Shown piece by piece: positions 8,314 to 18,112 of a stretch of 43,421 nucleotides of DNA. Made by a program: the position numbers and the translations under genes. Positions within the stretch are counted from its first letter, which is position 1; every line of letters begins with the position of its first letter. Origin of the DNA: an uncultured Clostridia bacterium (GTDB taxonomy: Bacteria > Bacillota > Clostridia > Oscillospirales > Acutalibacteraceae); NCBI GenBank assembly GCA_944380775.1, contig CALWIP010000049.1, positions 1 through 43,421 on the forward strand, written 5' to 3'. The notes under the pieces are model-generated. The model had not been told where the DNA came from. It was given only the letters and a program-made list of their open reading frames with translations, and ran no database searches.

Positions 8314-10161
8314 ATGTCGAAGACCATTGGCATTGACTTAGGTACAACAAACTCCTGCGTAGCGGTCATTGAAGGCGGCGAGCCGGTCGTCATCCCGAAC
8401 GCAGAAGGCGCGCGCACGACGCCGTCTGTGGTGGCGTTCTCGAAGACGGGCGAGCGCATGGTGGGCCAGGTGGCGAAGCGCCAGGCCATTACGAACCCGG
8501 ACCGCACGGTCTCTTCCATCAAGCGCCAGATGGGCAGCGACTACAAAGTGACCATCGACGGCAAGAGCTACACGCCGCAGGCCATCTCGGCGATGATCCT
8601 GCAAAAGCTGAAGACGGACGCGGAAGCGTACCTGGGCGAGACGGTGACGTCGGCGGTCATCACGGTGCCGGCGTACTTCACGGACGCGCAGCGCCAGGCG
8701 ACGAAGGACGCGGGCAAGATTGCGGGCCTGGACGTCAAGCGCATCATCAACGAGCCGACGGCGGCGGCGCTCTCTTACGGCATTGACAAGGGCGACGACC
8801 AGAAGGTCATGGTGTACGACCTGGGCGGCGGCACGTTCGACGTTTCCATCATCGAGATGGGCGACGGCGTGCAGACCGTTTTGGCGACGGCCGGCAACAA
8901 CCGCCTGGGCGGCGACGACTTTGACCAGCGCATTATGGACTGGATGATCTCCTCGTTCAAGGCGGAGACGGGCATCGACCTTTCCGGCGACAAGATGGCG
9001 CTGCAGCGCCTGAAGGAAGCGGCCGAGAAGGCGAAGATCGAGCTTTCCGGCATGACATCGGCGTCGGTCAACCTGCCGTTCATCACGGCGGACGCGACCG
9101 GCCCGAAGCACCTGGACATGACGCTGACGCGCGCGAAGTTCAACGAACTGACGGCGGACCTCGTTGAAAAGACGATGGGCCCGGTGCGCCAGGCGCTCCA
9201 GGATTCCGGCTTGCAGCTGGGCGAAATCGCCAAGGTCCTGATGGTCGGCGGTTCGTCCCGCATCCCGGCGGTGCAGGAAGCCGTGAAGAATTTCACCGGC
9301 AAGGAGCCGTTCAAGGGCATTAACCCGGACGAATGCGTCGCGATGGGCGCAGCCATCCAGGCGGGCGTGCTCGGCGGCGAAGTGCAGGGCATGCTGCTGG
9401 TAGACGTGACGCCGCTTTCCCTCGGCGTAGAGACGATGGGCGGCATTATGACGAAGATCATCGACCGCAACACGTCCATCCCGACGAAGAAGAGCCAGGT
9501 GTTCACCACGGCGGCTGACAACCAGACCTCGGTTGAAGTCAACGTGCTGCAGGGCGAGCGTGAATTTGCCCGCGACAACAAGCAGCTCGGCCTGTTCAAG
9601 CTGGACGGCATCGCCCCGGCGCGCCGCGGCGTGCCGCAGATTGAAGTCACGTTCGACATCGACGCGAACGGCATTGTCAACGTCTCGGCGAAAGACCTGG
9701 CGACGGGCCGCGAGCAGCACATCACCATTTCGAGCAGCTCGAACATGAGCAAGGAAGACATCGACAAGGCCGTGAAGGAAGCGGAGCGCTATGCGGCGGA
9801 AGACAAGAAGCGCCGCGAGGAAGTCGACACGAAGAACGAGGCCGAGAACCTGTGCTATTCCGTGGAGAAATTCGTCGCGGACAACGGCGACAAGCTGAGC
9901 GACAGCGACAAGGCGGACCTGAACCAGAAGGTTGCGGACCTGCGCGGCAAGCTCTCCGGCGGGGATGTTTCCGCGCTGAAGGGCGGCGTAGAAGAGCTGC
10001 AAAAGGCGCTGTACGCGGTGTCTGAGAAGATGTACCAGGCGAACGCGGCGCAGCAGCAGGCGGGCCCGGCTTCCGGCCCGGCGGACAACGCGGGCGGCGC
10101 GCAGCCGAACGGCAACGTCTACGACGCGGAATATAAAGACGTGGACGACAACAACAAATAA
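8314..10161 (+). CDS. dnaK: Chaperone DnaK (Hsp70)
   Basis: A 615-residue ATP-dependent chaperone. The ATPase domain has [10 protein letters not shown] at the start, [23 protein letters not shown] and [12 protein letters not shown]. The substrate-binding domain begins near [14 protein letters not shown], and the C-terminus ends in the acidic [10 protein letters not shown] tail. Two ATGs lie at 8311 and 8314; the second is eight bases from GGAGG and gives the canonical [10 protein letters not shown]. The 128-base gap after grpE is AT-rich and shows no hairpin terminator. Confidence 0.98.
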   Translation: MSKTIGIDLGTTNSCVAVIEGGEPVVIPNAEGARTTPSVVAFSKTGERMVGQVAKRQAITNPDRTVSSIKRQMGSDYKVTIDGKSYTPQAISAMILQKLKTDAEAYLGETVTSAVITVPAYFTDAQRQATKDAGKIAGLDVKRIINEPTAAALSYGIDKGDDQKVMVYDLGGGTFDVSIIEMGDGVQTVLATAGNNRLGGDDFDQRIMDWMISSFKAETGIDLSGDKMALQRLKEAAEKAKIELSGMTSASVNLPFITADATGPKHLDMTLTRAKFNELTADLVEKTMGPVRQALQDSGLQLGEIAKVLMVGGSSRIPAVQEAVKNFTGKEPFKGINPDECVAMGAAIQAGVLGGEVQGMLLVDVTPLSLGVETMGGIMTKIIDRNTSIPTKKSQVFTTAADNQTSVEVNVLQGEREFARDNKQLGLFKLDGIAPARRGVPQIEVTFDIDANGIVNVSAKDLATGREQHITISSSSNMSKEDIDKAVKEAERYAAEDKKRREEVDTKNEAENLCYSVEKFVADNGDKLSDSDKADLNQKVADLRGKLSGGDVSALKGGVEELQKALYAVSEKMYQANAAQQQAGPASGPADNAGGAQPNGNVYDAEYKDVDDNNK

Positions 10162-10191
10162 AACATGAAAATTCCCCGGCGGGGGATGGCG

Positions 10192-10218
10192 CAAGGGCGG
10201 GCGTTTCGTTCGCCCTTG
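10192..10218 (+). repeat. Intercistronic hairpin between dnaK and dnaJ
   Basis: CAAGGGCG (10192-10199) pairs with CGCCCTTG (10211-10218). No T-run follows. It may stabilise the dnaK message or lower dnaJ expression relative to dnaK; this is inference from position. Confidence 0.5.
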
Positions 10219-10245
10219 AGCGCGTTATGGCAGGAGTGATTTGTT

Positions 10246-11400
10246 TTGGCTGACAAAAGGGATTATTATGAGGTGATGGGGGTCCCCAGGAACGCCACGG
10301 AAGAGGAGATCAAGAAGGCCTACCGGAAATTGGCCAAGCAGTATCATCCGGACCTGAACCCCGGGGACAAGAACGCGGAAGAGAAGTTCAAGGAGGTCAA
10401 CGAGGCCTACGAGGTCCTCTCCGACAAAGACAAGCGCGCGCGGTACGACCAGTTCGGCCACGCGGGCGTCGACGCGGGGTTTGGCGGCGGCACGGGCGGC
10501 GACCCGTTCAGCGGGGATCCGTTCGGCGGCGTCGACCTGGGCGATATTTTCAGCAGCTTTTTCGGCGGCGGGTTTGGCGGCGGCGGGCGCCGCCAGGCGA
10601 ACCCGAACGCGCCGCGCCGCGGCAGCGACCTGGAGACGAACCTGGTCATCTCGTTTGAAGAAGCAGCCAAGGGCTGCAAGAAGACCATCCACTACACGCG
10701 CGTAGAGAGCTGCCCGAAGTGCAGCGGCACGGGCGCGGAGAGCGGCACGCAGCCGAAGACCTGCCCGCAGTGCAACGGCACGGGGCAGGTGCGCATCAGC
10801 CAGCGCACGCCGTTCGGCGTGGTGCAGACGTCCCGCGGGTGCGAGCGGTGCGGCGGCACGGGCCGCGTCATCGAGAGCCCGTGCAAGAACTGCGGCGGCA
10901 CGGGCCGCGTGAAGAAGGACCAGGCTGTGGAAGTCACGGTGCCGGCCGGCATTGACGACGGCCAGGTGCTCAAGCTGGGCGGCCACGGCAACGCGGGCGT
11001 CAACGGCGGGCCGTCCGGGGACCTGCACGTCTACATCAGCGTGCGGCCGCACGCCATTTTCGAGCGGCGCGGAAACGACGTCTGGTGCGAGATGCCCATC
11101 ACCTTCACGCAGGCGGCGCTCGGCGCGGAAGTCACCGTCCCGACGCTGGACGGCCGCGTGAGCTACCAGGTCCACGAGGGGACCCAGCCCGGCGACGTAT
11201 TCAAGCTGCGCGGCAAAGGCATCCAGAGCCTGGGCGGCCGCGGCCGCGGCGACCAATACGTCCGCGTGACCATCGAGGTCCCACGCAACCTCTCCGCCAA
11301 GCAGAAGGAACTCCTCAAGGAATTTGATTCCGCTTCCGGCGACAAAAACTACCAGAAACGCAAATCCTTCTTCGACAAAATCCGCGACATGTTCGACTAA
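10246..11400 (+). CDS. dnaJ: Chaperone protein DnaJ (Hsp40)
   Basis: A 384-residue type I DnaJ that stimulates the DnaK ATPase and delivers substrates. The J domain has [11 protein letters not shown] with the HPD motif near residue 34. A Gly/Phe-rich linker spans about residues 75-120. The zinc region has four CxxCxGxG repeats ([32 protein letters not shown]), followed by the C-terminal substrate-binding domains. The start is TTG at 10246, nine bases after CAGGAG. It is the last gene of the operon, and a strong terminator lies at 11546. Confidence 0.97.
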   Translation: MADKRDYYEVMGVPRNATEEEIKKAYRKLAKQYHPDLNPGDKNAEEKFKEVNEAYEVLSDKDKRARYDQFGHAGVDAGFGGGTGGDPFSGDPFGGVDLGDIFSSFFGGGFGGGGRRQANPNAPRRGSDLETNLVISFEEAAKGCKKTIHYTRVESCPKCSGTGAESGTQPKTCPQCNGTGQVRISQRTPFGVVQTSRGCERCGGTGRVIESPCKNCGGTGRVKKDQAVEVTVPAGIDDGQVLKLGGHGNAGVNGGPSGDLHVYISVRPHAIFERRGNDVWCEMPITFTQAALGAEVTVPTLDGRVSYQVHEGTQPGDVFKLRGKGIQSLGGRGRGDQYVRVTIEVPRNLSAKQKELLKEFDSASGDKNYQKRKSFFDKIRDMFD

Positions 11401-11410
11401 TTTTTTTCTT

Positions 11411-11591
11411 TAATCCGCGCATCGCGGCGGCCGAAGGCCGCCTCGCTCTCCGGGGTAACGGTCCCATGTGCGCCCGCATCACAACCATTGTGTAACACAC
11501 ATGGCCCGGGTGTCCGGTGCGAGAAAACGCGCAGAAGAAAAGAACAACGCCCGGTATTTGGTAAAACACTAAATACCGGGCGTTATTTTTT
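11411..11591 (+). repeat. Mosaic intergenic repeat, copy R2
   Basis: The gap after dnaJ (11401-11634) holds no gene. In order it has a GGCGGCC-GAA-GGCCGCC stem (11426-11442), the module CGGGGTAACGGTCCC...CCCGCATCACAAC (about 11450-11484), the module AACACACATGGCCCGGGTG...GAGAAAACGC (11494-11530) and the terminator hairpin (11546-11591). The same four modules in the same order follow nifJ at 17604-17840. Confidence 0.85.
11546..11591 (+). terminator. Terminator of the hrcA-dnaJ operon (CGCCCGGTATTT family)
   Basis: AACGCCCGGTATTT (11546-11559) pairs with AAATACCGGGCGTT (11571-11584), a perfect 14-bp stem, followed by ATTTTTT. The stem sequence is shared with hairpins at 17796, 19735 and 34757. 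Confidence 0.95.
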
Positions 11592-11634
11592 CGTTCTCAA
11601 AAACACCGCGAAGCGGCAGGCCGCGCCTGCCGGC

Positions 11635-12063
11635 TTAGGAAGAAGCAGAATCCGAGCCGGTGAAGGAGGCGCGGGCGAGCTCCGCGCCGGCGCTGTCGAG
11701 GTAGATGACCTCGATGACCGGGTCGTCAAAGCTCAAAAGGGGTTTGAGCTGGTCTACCATCTCGTTGAACTGGTCCGCAGAGCTGTCCAGCGCGTCCTGG
11801 AGCAGGGCCTTGTCCTCGTCCGTGAACTCGATCCCCTCGGCGTAGGTGTAGGTGTACGTCAGCGTGTTGGCGTTCGCCGAGACGTCCACGCCCAAGCCCT
11901 GGGCTTCCGCCTCCGCAATCGCCGCGACCAGCTCCGCCTGCACCGCCTGGTCGTTCAGGTATTCGCCCATCGACCCGAATTTCTGGGAACATCCCGTCAG
12001 GGCGGCCAGCAGCATCATGCCCGCCAGCAGCGCGGCAAAAACGGGACGCATCATTTTTTTCAT
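11635..12063 (-). CDS. Small secreted lipoprotein, possibly DUF4854-like
   Basis: A 142-residue protein with a lipoprotein signal peptide: MKKMMRP, a hydrophobic core and the lipobox LTGC, which puts the lipidated cysteine near residue 24. The mature part begins GSMGEYLNDQAVQ and contains a TLTYTYTYAEGIEF beta strand, a helix of about 25 residues, and ends PVIEVIYLDSAGAE. This pattern resembles the uncharacterised Firmicute lipoprotein domain DUF4854, an assignment from memory that a profile search should confirm. The ATG at 12063 has GGAGGG upstream; longer open reading to 12168 lacks support. It appears to be a single-gene unit with its own promoter, and its function is unknown. Confidence 0.8.
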   Translation of the reverse strand: MKKMMRPVFAALLAGMMLLAALTGCSQKFGSMGEYLNDQAVQAELVAAIAEAEAQGLGVDVSANANTLTYTYTYAEGIEFTDEDKALLQDALDSSADQFNEMVDQLKPLLSFDDPVIEVIYLDSAGAELARASFTGSDSASS

Positions 12064-12111
12064 GTCGTTTCCCTCCGTTCCCTGCGCATGGGCGCAGGTT
12101 TTTTCGGGAAA

Positions 12112-12141
12112 AGTATAGCACGAAGGCAGCGCCGCTGTCAA
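12112..12141 (-). promoter_or_regulatory. Promoter of the lipoprotein gene
   Basis: On the minus strand TTGACA (12141-12136), 18 bases, TATACT (12117-12112) with a TGC extended -10. The leader contains a CCTGCGC/GCGCAGG hairpin (12081-12097), which on the opposite strand is followed by six T and could stop antisense transcripts. Confidence 0.85.
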
Positions 12142-12189
12142 CGCGAAAGCCGCCGGACATTCTGCCAAACCGGCAAAGCCGCCGGGCGC

Positions 12190-12217
12190 AAAAACGCCCC
12201 CGGCGGGGCCGGGGGCG
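12190..12217 (-). terminator. Terminator of the CNNM/CorC-like gene
   Basis: On the minus strand CGCCCCCGGC (12217-12208) pairs with GCCGGGGGCG (12204-12195), followed by TTTTT (12194-12190). It lies 24 bases after the stop at 12241. Confidence 0.88.
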
Positions 12218-12240
12218 CTGTGGGGCTTCGGGAAAGGCCG

Positions 12241-13695
12241 TTACGCGTTCTTCTCTTTTTTGCGGCCTTTTTCCTTCTCTTTTTCTTTGTCGGGTTCCTC
12301 GTCCTCCGGCTCCGCCGGCGGGACCTCCTTGACAATGAGGATTTTCGCAATGCGCCGGTCTTCGACCTTCTCCACCGTGAGCGTCAGGTTCTCAATGGTC
12401 ACGGCCGGGTGTTCGCCTTCCTTCGGGATGCGGCCCAGGTGCTCCACCACCAGGCCCGCAATGGTGTCGTAGTCGCCCTCCGGCAGGTCCACGCCCACCA
12501 GGTCCGAAACCTCGTCGATGTTCGTCGAACCGTCTACGGTGTACGCGTTGTCGCTGACCTTGTAAATCTCCTCTTCCTCGTTGTCGTATTCGTCCTGGAT
12601 GTTGCCGACAATCGATTCGAGGATATCCTCCAGCGTGACGATGCCCTCCGTCCCGCCGTATTCATCCACAATCACCGCGAACTGGAAGTGCTGGCTCGTC
12701 ATCTCCTGGAAGAGCTGCGAGCACAGCTTGCTCTCCGGCACAAAATACGCCGGGCGGAGCAGGTCCGTGAGCTTGACCTCGCTGCTGAATTCCTTGCCGA
12801 CATATTTCAGCAGATCCTTGACAAAGATGACGCCGAGGATGGTGTCGATGTCCTCGTGGTAGACCGGGATGCGCGAATACCCTTTCTCGATGGAGAGCTT
12901 CACCACGTCGCCGATGGCGTCGGTGTCCTCCACGGCGGAAACTTCCGTGCGGTGCGTCATGATCTCGCCCACCGTCGTGTCGGTGAAGTCAAAGATGTTC
13001 TCGATCATATCCTTCGCGCCGCCGCCGATGAGGCCCTTCTCCTCGCCCGCGTCCACCATCATGAGGATCTCTTCCTCCGTGACGGTCTCCTCCGAAGAAT
13101 TCGGGTCCTGGCCGAGCAGCTTGAGCACGGCGTTCGTGGAGAGCGAGAGCAGCGAGATGACCGGGCGCAGCACCGTCGCAATGCCCAGCAGCACGCCGGC
13201 AAAGCGGAACGAAAGCGCCTCCGCATGCTGGATGGCGATCTTTTTCGGCACCAGCTCGCCGAGCACCAGCGAGAAGTACGAGAGGATGATCGTGATGATG
13301 ACGCTGGCAACGCCCACCGTCGTCGCGTGCGAGAACGGCAGGAACGAAAGCTGGTCCGCCAGCATCTCCGCAAAGATCTGCGACGCGGACGCCGAGGACA
13401 GGAAGCCCGACAGCGTGACGCCGATCTGGATGGTGGAGAGGAAGCGCGACGAGTTTTCCGTCAGCTTGACGACCTTTTTGGCCCGCTTGTCGCCGTCTTC
13501 CGCCATTTTGCGGATCTTGTTGTCGTTGAGCGTGATGACGGCGATCTCCGACGCGGCGAAAAAGCCGTTGAGGAAGATCAGCACCACCAGCAGCAGGATG
13601 GAAACCAGGAGGTTGCTTTCCGGCGAGGCAGCCGCAGCGTCCTGCGCAGTGAGCAGTAGCGGCGCGGCCATCGCACTCGGAGGTTCGGATGACAT
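12241..13695 (-). CDS. Hemolysin-family/CNNM-CorC membrane protein
   Basis: A 484-residue protein of the HlyC/CorC (CNNM) family, linked elsewhere to magnesium or other divalent cation handling. After about 30 residues comes the DUF21 membrane domain with four hydrophobic segments (first LLVSILLLVVLIFLNGFFAA; then around GVTLSGFLSSA, IILSYFSLVLGELVPKK and VLRPVISLLSLSTN). A pair of CBS domains follows (around IMTHRTEVSAV and FQFAVIVDEYGGTEG), then the CorC_HlyC domain with GDYDTIAGLV. The C-terminus is a highly charged lysine/glutamate tail. The ATG at 13695 follows AAAGGGGA. The actual ion and direction are not determinable here. Confidence 0.92.
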   Translation of the reverse strand: MSSEPPSAMAAPLLLTAQDAAAASPESNLLVSILLLVVLIFLNGFFAASEIAVITLNDNKIRKMAEDGDKRAKKVVKLTENSSRFLSTIQIGVTLSGFLSSASASQIFAEMLADQLSFLPFSHATTVGVASVIITIILSYFSLVLGELVPKKIAIQHAEALSFRFAGVLLGIATVLRPVISLLSLSTNAVLKLLGQDPNSSEETVTEEEILMMVDAGEEKGLIGGGAKDMIENIFDFTDTTVGEIMTHRTEVSAVEDTDAIGDVVKLSIEKGYSRIPVYHEDIDTILGVIFVKDLLKYVGKEFSSEVKLTDLLRPAYFVPESKLCSQLFQEMTSQHFQFAVIVDEYGGTEGIVTLEDILESIVGNIQDEYDNEEEEIYKVSDNAYTVDGSTNIDEVSDLVGVDLPEGDYDTIAGLVVEHLGRIPKEGEHPAVTIENLTLTVEKVEDRRIAKILIVKEVPPAEPEDEEPDKEKEKEKGRKKEKNA

Positions 13696-13758
13696 AAAAT
13701 GTTTTCCCCTTTCTTTTTCTTCGAAAATCGGCCCGCGCTGATGCAGACCTTGTTTTTT

Positions 13759-13787
13759 ATTTTACCGGAAAAAATCCCGTTTGTCAA
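13759..13787 (-). promoter_or_regulatory. Promoter of the CNNM/CorC-like gene
   Basis: On the minus strand TTGACA (13787-13782), 17 bases, TAAAAT (13764-13759), about 64 bases before the ATG. Confidence 0.85.
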
Positions 13788-13936
13788 AGCCCGCAGCGCA
13801 GATTTTGAGAAAAAAAGAGCGCCCGCGCGCGAGGCCGGGGCCGTTTTTTGCGCGCTGCCGGATGATTTCCGCCTGCAAACGCCCAAAAGCGCCGGAAAAT
13901 CCGGATGCGCGAGGGGAAAAATTATGCGGATTTTCC

Positions 13937-13965
13937 TTTACACCGCGCAGAAAAAATGGTAAAAT
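13937..13965 (+). promoter_or_regulatory. Promoter of nifJ
   Basis: TTTACA (13937-13942), 17 bases, TAAAAT (13960-13965), with a TGG extended -10. It lies in the 338-base divergent gap between the CorC-like gene and nifJ, which otherwise holds only AT-rich leader sequence. Confidence 0.85.
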
Positions 13966-14033
13966 CTAAGGAGATACAGAACGCTGCTGTATTCCCTTTA
14001 TCAACCATTCCTATAAAGGAGGAAATGAATCAC

Positions 14034-17000
14034 ATGGCGTTGAAAAGAAAAATGAAAACGATGGACGGCAACAGCGCCGCCGCGCATGTCTCTTATGCGT
14101 TTACGGACGTTGCTGCCATCTATCCCATCACGCCGTCTTCCGTGATGGCGGATGAAACCGACAAGTACGCCGCCGCAGGCCGCAAGAACCTGTTCGGCCG
14201 CGAGGTAAAGGTGACGGAGATGCAGTCCGAGGCCGGCGCGGCCGGCGCGGTGCACGGCTCCTTGGCCGCCGGCGCCCTTACCACCACCTACACTGCGTCC
14301 CAGGGCCTGCTGCTCATGATCCCGAACATGTACAAGATGGCCGGCGAGCTGCTCCCGGGCGTCATCCACTGCTCGGCGCGCGCCCTGGCGAGCCACGCGC
14401 TCTCCATTTTTGGCGACCACTCCGACATTTACGCCTGCCGCCAGACCGGCTACGCCATGCTCTGCTCCAACAGCCCGCAAGAGGTCATGGACCTCGGCGC
14501 CATTGCGCACCTGGCCGCGATTAAGGGCCGCGTGCCGTTCCTCCACTTCTTCGACGGCTTCAGGACCTCCCACGAGATCCAGAAGATCGAGACCTGGGAT
14601 TACAAGGACCTGGCCGACATGCTGGATTGGGACGCCGTCAACGCGTTCCGCCGCCACGCGCTGAACCCGGAGCACCCGGTTCTGCGCGGTACCGCCCAGA
14701 ACCCGGATATCTTCTTCCAGGCGCGCGAGGCGTGCAACTCCTACTATGAAAAGGTGCCGGAGATCGTGGTCGAATATATGAACATGGTCAACGAAAAATG
14801 CGGCACCGACTACAAGCCGTTCAACTACTACGGCGCCCCGGACGCCGACAAGGTCATCATCGCGATGGGTTCCGTCTGCGACACCATCGAAGAGACGATC
14901 GATTACCTCAACGCGAAGGGCGAAAAGCTCGGCCTGGTAAAGGTCCGCCTGTACCGCCCGTTTGCGCCGGAGTACCTGCTCGCCGTGATGCCGAAGACCG
15001 TCAAGAAGATCAGCGTGCTCGACCGCACCAAGGAGCCCGGCTCCATTGGCGAACCGCTGTACCTGGACATTGTCGCGGCGCTCAAAGACACCGAGTTCGG
15101 CGCGCTGCCGGTGTACACCGGCCGTTACGGCCTCGGCTCGAAGGACACCACCCCGGGCCAGATTGTCGCCGTCTACCGCAACATGGACGCGGCCGAGCCG
15201 AAGAAGCGCTTCACCATTGGCATTGAAGACGACGTGACGAACCTCTCGCTGCCGGTTGTCGAGAACCCGAACACCACGCCGGAGGGCACGCACTCCTGCA
15301 AGTTCTGGGGCCTGGGCTCCGACGGCACCGTCGGCGCCAACAAGAACTCCATCAAGATCATCGGCGACCACACCGACATGTACGCGCAGGGCTATTTCGC
15401 CTACGACTCCAAGAAGTCCGGCGGCGTGACCATTTCCCACCTGCGTTTCGGCAGCCAGCCGATCAAATCCACCTATTACATCAGCCAGGCGGACTTTGTC
15501 GCCTGCCACAACCCGTCTTACATTGACAAATACGACATTGTCGAGGACCTGAAGAAGGGCGGCAGCTTCCTGCTCAACTGCGGCTGGAACGCCGAAGAGC
15601 TCGAAGAGCGCCTGCCGGGCAAGGTGAAGAAGTACATTGCTGAAAACGACATCAACTTCTACACCATCGACGGTATTTCCATCGGCAAGGAGATCGGCCT
15701 GGGCGGCCGCATCAACACCATCCTGCAGGCTGCGTTCTTCAAGATTGCGAACATCATCCCGATTGACCAGGCGGTGCAGTACATGAAGGACGCCGCCACG
15801 AAGTCCTACGGCAAGAAGGGCGAGAAGGTTGTCGCGATGAACCATGCGGCCATTGACCGCGGCGTTTCCGACATTGTGAAAGTGGACGTGCCGGCCTCCT
15901 GGAAGGACGCGGTAGACGACACGAAGGAGCCGGAAGTCACGGGCGACCGTCCGGAGCTGGTGAAGTTCGTCAAGGACATCCTCAACCCGGTGAACGCGCA
16001 GCGCGGCGACAAGCTGCCGGTTTCCACCTTTGTGAAAGACGCCGACGGCACGTTCCCGCAGGGCTCTGCGGCGTATGAGAAGCGCGGCATTGCGGTAGAC
16101 GTTCCGGAGTGGAACCCGCAGAACTGCATCCAGTGCAACTTCTGCTCTTATGTCTGCCCGCACGCCGTCATCCGCCCGGTTGTCCTGACGGAAGAAGAAG
16201 CGGCTGCGGCCCCGGCCGGCATGCCGATGAAAGACATGACCGGTATGCCGGGCATGAAGTTTGCGATGACCGTTTCCACGCTGGACTGCACGGGCTGCGG
16301 TTCCTGCGCGAACGTCTGCCCGGGCATGAAGGGCGAGAAGGCCCTCGTCATGAAGCCCATCGATTCCCAGAGGGAGCGCGAGGCGGACTTCATCTACGGC
16401 CAGAAGCTGCCGGCGAAGCCGGAAGTGCTGGCGAAGTTCAAGGAGAGCACCGTCAAGGGCAGCCAGTTCAAGCAGCCGCTGCTTGAGTTCTCCGGCGCGT
16501 GCGCGGGCTGCGGCGAGACGCCGTACGCCAAGCTGGCGACCCAGCTGTTCGGCGACCGCATGTACATTGCGAACGCCACGGGCTGCTCGTCCATTTGGGG
16601 CGGTTCTGCACCGTCCACCCCGTACACCGTCAACAAGGAAGGCCACGGCCCGGCTTGGGCGAACTCCCTGTTTGAGGACAACGCCGAGTACGGCCTGGGC
16701 ATGACGCTGGCGCAGAACGCCATCCGCGGCCGCCTGGCGCAGCTGACCGAAGAGCTCATCGCGGTCGATTACTGCGCGCCGGAGCTCAAGGAAGCGGCGC
16801 AGAAGTGGCTCGACACGATGGAAGACGGCGCGGCCAACGGCGCGGCGGCGAAGGACTTCATCCGCGAGCTGAACGAGTGCGTCGTAGACGGCTGCACCTG
16901 CGAGGCCTGCACCAAGGGCCGCGAGATCCTCAAGGATCAGGATTACCTGGCCAAGAAGTCGATGTGGATCTTCGGCGGCGACGGCTGGGCCTATGACATC

Positions 17001-17603
17001 GGCTTCGGCGGCCTGGACCATGTCCTGGCTTCCGGCGAGAATGTCAACGTCCTGGTATTCGACACCGAGGTTTACTCCAACACGGGCGGACAGGCTTCCA
17101 AGTCGACCCCGACCGGTTCCGTTGCGCAGTTTGCGGCGGCCGGCAAGACGATGAAGAAGAAGGATCTGCCGGCAATTGCCATGAGCTACGGTTATGTCTA
17201 CGTTGCGCATGTTGCGATGGGCGCGGACTACAACCAGTGCATCAAGGCGTTCGTGGAAGCGGAAAGCTACAACGGCCCGTCGCTCATCATCGCTTACGCG
17301 CCGTGCATCAACCACGGCATCAAGGGCGGCATGAGCATTGCCCAGACCGAAGAGAAGAAGGCGGTTGCCGCCGGTTACTGGAACAACTTCCGTTATGACC
17401 CGCGCCGTGCCGACGAGGGCAAGAACCCGTTCCAGCTCGACAGCAAGGCCCCGACGGCCAGCTACCGTGACTTCATCATGGGCGAGGTCCGTTACAACTC
17501 GCTGACCCGTGCGTTCCCGGAGCGCGCCGAGAAGCTCTTCGAGAAGGCCGAGAAGGAAGCTGCCGACAAGTACCAGCAGCTCGTCGAACTGGCCCAAGAA
17601 TGA
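14034..17603 (+). CDS. nifJ: Pyruvate:ferredoxin (flavodoxin) oxidoreductase
   Basis: A 1189-residue single-chain PFOR that converts pyruvate and CoA to acetyl-CoA, CO2 and reduced ferredoxin, the central step of anaerobic fermentation. The N-terminal domain starts KTMDGNSAAAHVSYAFTDVAAIYPITPSS. The central part has two ferredoxin motifs, NCIQCNFCSYVCPHA (about residue 698) and DCTGCGSCANVCPG (about 750). A further cluster and TPP-binding region follows, with CAGCGETPYAKL (about 823) and GDGWAYDIGFGG (about 980), then FDTEVYSNTGGQASKSTP. The ATG at 14034 is 11 bases after AAAGGAGG; an ATG at 14025 is too close. Codon use is strongly biased, as in a highly expressed gene. It is a single-gene unit. 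Confidence 0.97.
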   Translation: MALKRKMKTMDGNSAAAHVSYAFTDVAAIYPITPSSVMADETDKYAAAGRKNLFGREVKVTEMQSEAGAAGAVHGSLAAGALTTTYTASQGLLLMIPNMYKMAGELLPGVIHCSARALASHALSIFGDHSDIYACRQTGYAMLCSNSPQEVMDLGAIAHLAAIKGRVPFLHFFDGFRTSHEIQKIETWDYKDLADMLDWDAVNAFRRHALNPEHPVLRGTAQNPDIFFQAREACNSYYEKVPEIVVEYMNMVNEKCGTDYKPFNYYGAPDADKVIIAMGSVCDTIEETIDYLNAKGEKLGLVKVRLYRPFAPEYLLAVMPKTVKKISVLDRTKEPGSIGEPLYLDIVAALKDTEFGALPVYTGRYGLGSKDTTPGQIVAVYRNMDAAEPKKRFTIGIEDDVTNLSLPVVENPNTTPEGTHSCKFWGLGSDGTVGANKNSIKIIGDHTDMYAQGYFAYDSKKSGGVTISHLRFGSQPIKSTYYISQADFVACHNPSYIDKYDIVEDLKKGGSFLLNCGWNAEELEERLPGKVKKYIAENDINFYTIDGISIGKEIGLGGRINTILQAAFFKIANIIPIDQAVQYMKDAATKSYGKKGEKVVAMNHAAIDRGVSDIVKVDVPASWKDAVDDTKEPEVTGDRPELVKFVKDILNPVNAQRGDKLPVSTFVKDADGTFPQGSAAYEKRGIAVDVPEWNPQNCIQCNFCSYVCPHAVIRPVVLTEEEAAAAPAGMPMKDMTGMPGMKFAMTVSTLDCTGCGSCANVCPGMKGEKALVMKPIDSQREREADFIYGQKLPAKPEVLAKFKESTVKGSQFKQPLLEFSGACAGCGETPYAKLATQLFGDRMYIANATGCSSIWGGSAPSTPYTVNKEGHGPAWANSLFEDNAEYGLGMTLAQNAIRGRLAQLTEELIAVDYCAPELKEAAQKWLDTMEDGAANGAAAKDFIRELNECVVDGCTCEACTKGREILKDQDYLAKKSMWIFGGDGWAYDIGFGGLDHVLASGENVNVLVFDTEVYSNTGGQASKSTPTGSVAQFAAAGKTMKKKDLPAIAMSYGYVYVAHVAMGADYNQCIKAFVEAESYNGPSLIIAYAPCINHGIKGGMSIAQTEEKKAVAAGYWNNFRYDPRRADEGKNPFQLDSKAPTASYRDFIMGEVRYNSLTRAFPERAEKLFEKAEKEAADKYQQLVELAQE

Positions 17604-18074
17604 TTTTTGCGCCGCGCATCGAGGCGGCCTTCGGCCGCCTCACCCTCCGGGGTAACGGTCCCGTGTGCGCCCGCATCACAACTATGGTATTATACCACCA
17701 GGACGGCCGCAGCGCGCGGCGTGCCCACCGCAGGTGTGGTGTAACACACATGGTCCGGGTGCCCGGCGCGAGAAAATGCACAGCTGAAAAGAACAACGCC
17801 CGGTATTTAGATGTTCGGTCTAAATACCGGGCGTCATTTTATCTTCCCGCGTACTTTTCTATTCCCCGGGAGCATGTCCTTTCTCTCTCGCGCGCTTGCA
17901 GCGGGCGCGTCGCGCATTGCGGCGTCCCGCCTCACCCCGGCGCAGAACGGTTCCGGTTCAGCCCGCGAAAAGTCCTTGTTCTCCAACACACATGGCCTAG
18001 GTGTCCTTCCCGAGAAAACTGCCTGCTAACAACAACCCAGCCCGGCGCGCGGCGTGCGTCCAGGCTCAGCCTGG
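17604..18074 (+). repeat. Mosaic intergenic repeat, copy R3 (double)
   Basis: The 509-base gap between nifJ and the AlkD-like gene holds no gene. 17604-17840 repeats the dnaJ-end composite R2 module for module, but with about 55 extra bases (near 17690-17742) that include ATACCACC...GGTGTGGT as inverted ends. 17865-18074 is a second composite: GGAGCATGTCCTTTCTC, a module with CGCAGAACGGTTCC and CGCGAAAAGTCCTTG (17941-17984), then AACACACATGG (17985-18020) and the palindrome CCAGGCTCAGCCTGG (18060-18074). Confidence 0.85.
17796..17840 (+). terminator. Terminator of nifJ (CGCCCGGTATTT family)
   Basis: ACGCCCGGTATTTAGA (17796-17811) pairs perfectly with TCTAAATACCGGGCGT (17819-17834) around a 7-base loop, followed by CATTTTAT. 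The outer stem is identical to that after dnaJ but the loop differs. Confidence 0.9.
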
Positions 18075-18112
18075 CTGGCGCGCATGCGCAACGAAACCAA
18101 TAGGAGGAAACG

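Noticed and set aside
11488-13659. A 723-codon open frame on the plus strand opposite the CNNM/CorC-like gene
   Set aside because: It is the shadow of a GC-rich minus-strand gene with CBS and CorC motifs. The shadow protein is arginine/histidine/valine-rich with no domain.
14001-17597. A 1198-codon open frame opposite nifJ
   Set aside because: nifJ has all family motifs, a good ribosome site and a promoter. The opposite frame shows only the repetitive composition typical of GC-rich antisense frames.
17600-18103. Reading frames inside the repeats, including peptides with SAREKSLFSNTHG and the minus-strand VVMRAHxGPLPRR
   Set aside because: Similar peptides occur at several copies only because the DNA is repeated. 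There is no ribosome site, and frames differ between copies.
18085-18112. LexA control of the AlkD-like gene
   Set aside because: No GAAC-N4-GTTC site is visible upstream of its start; the boxes lie after the gene and belong to the next promoter.
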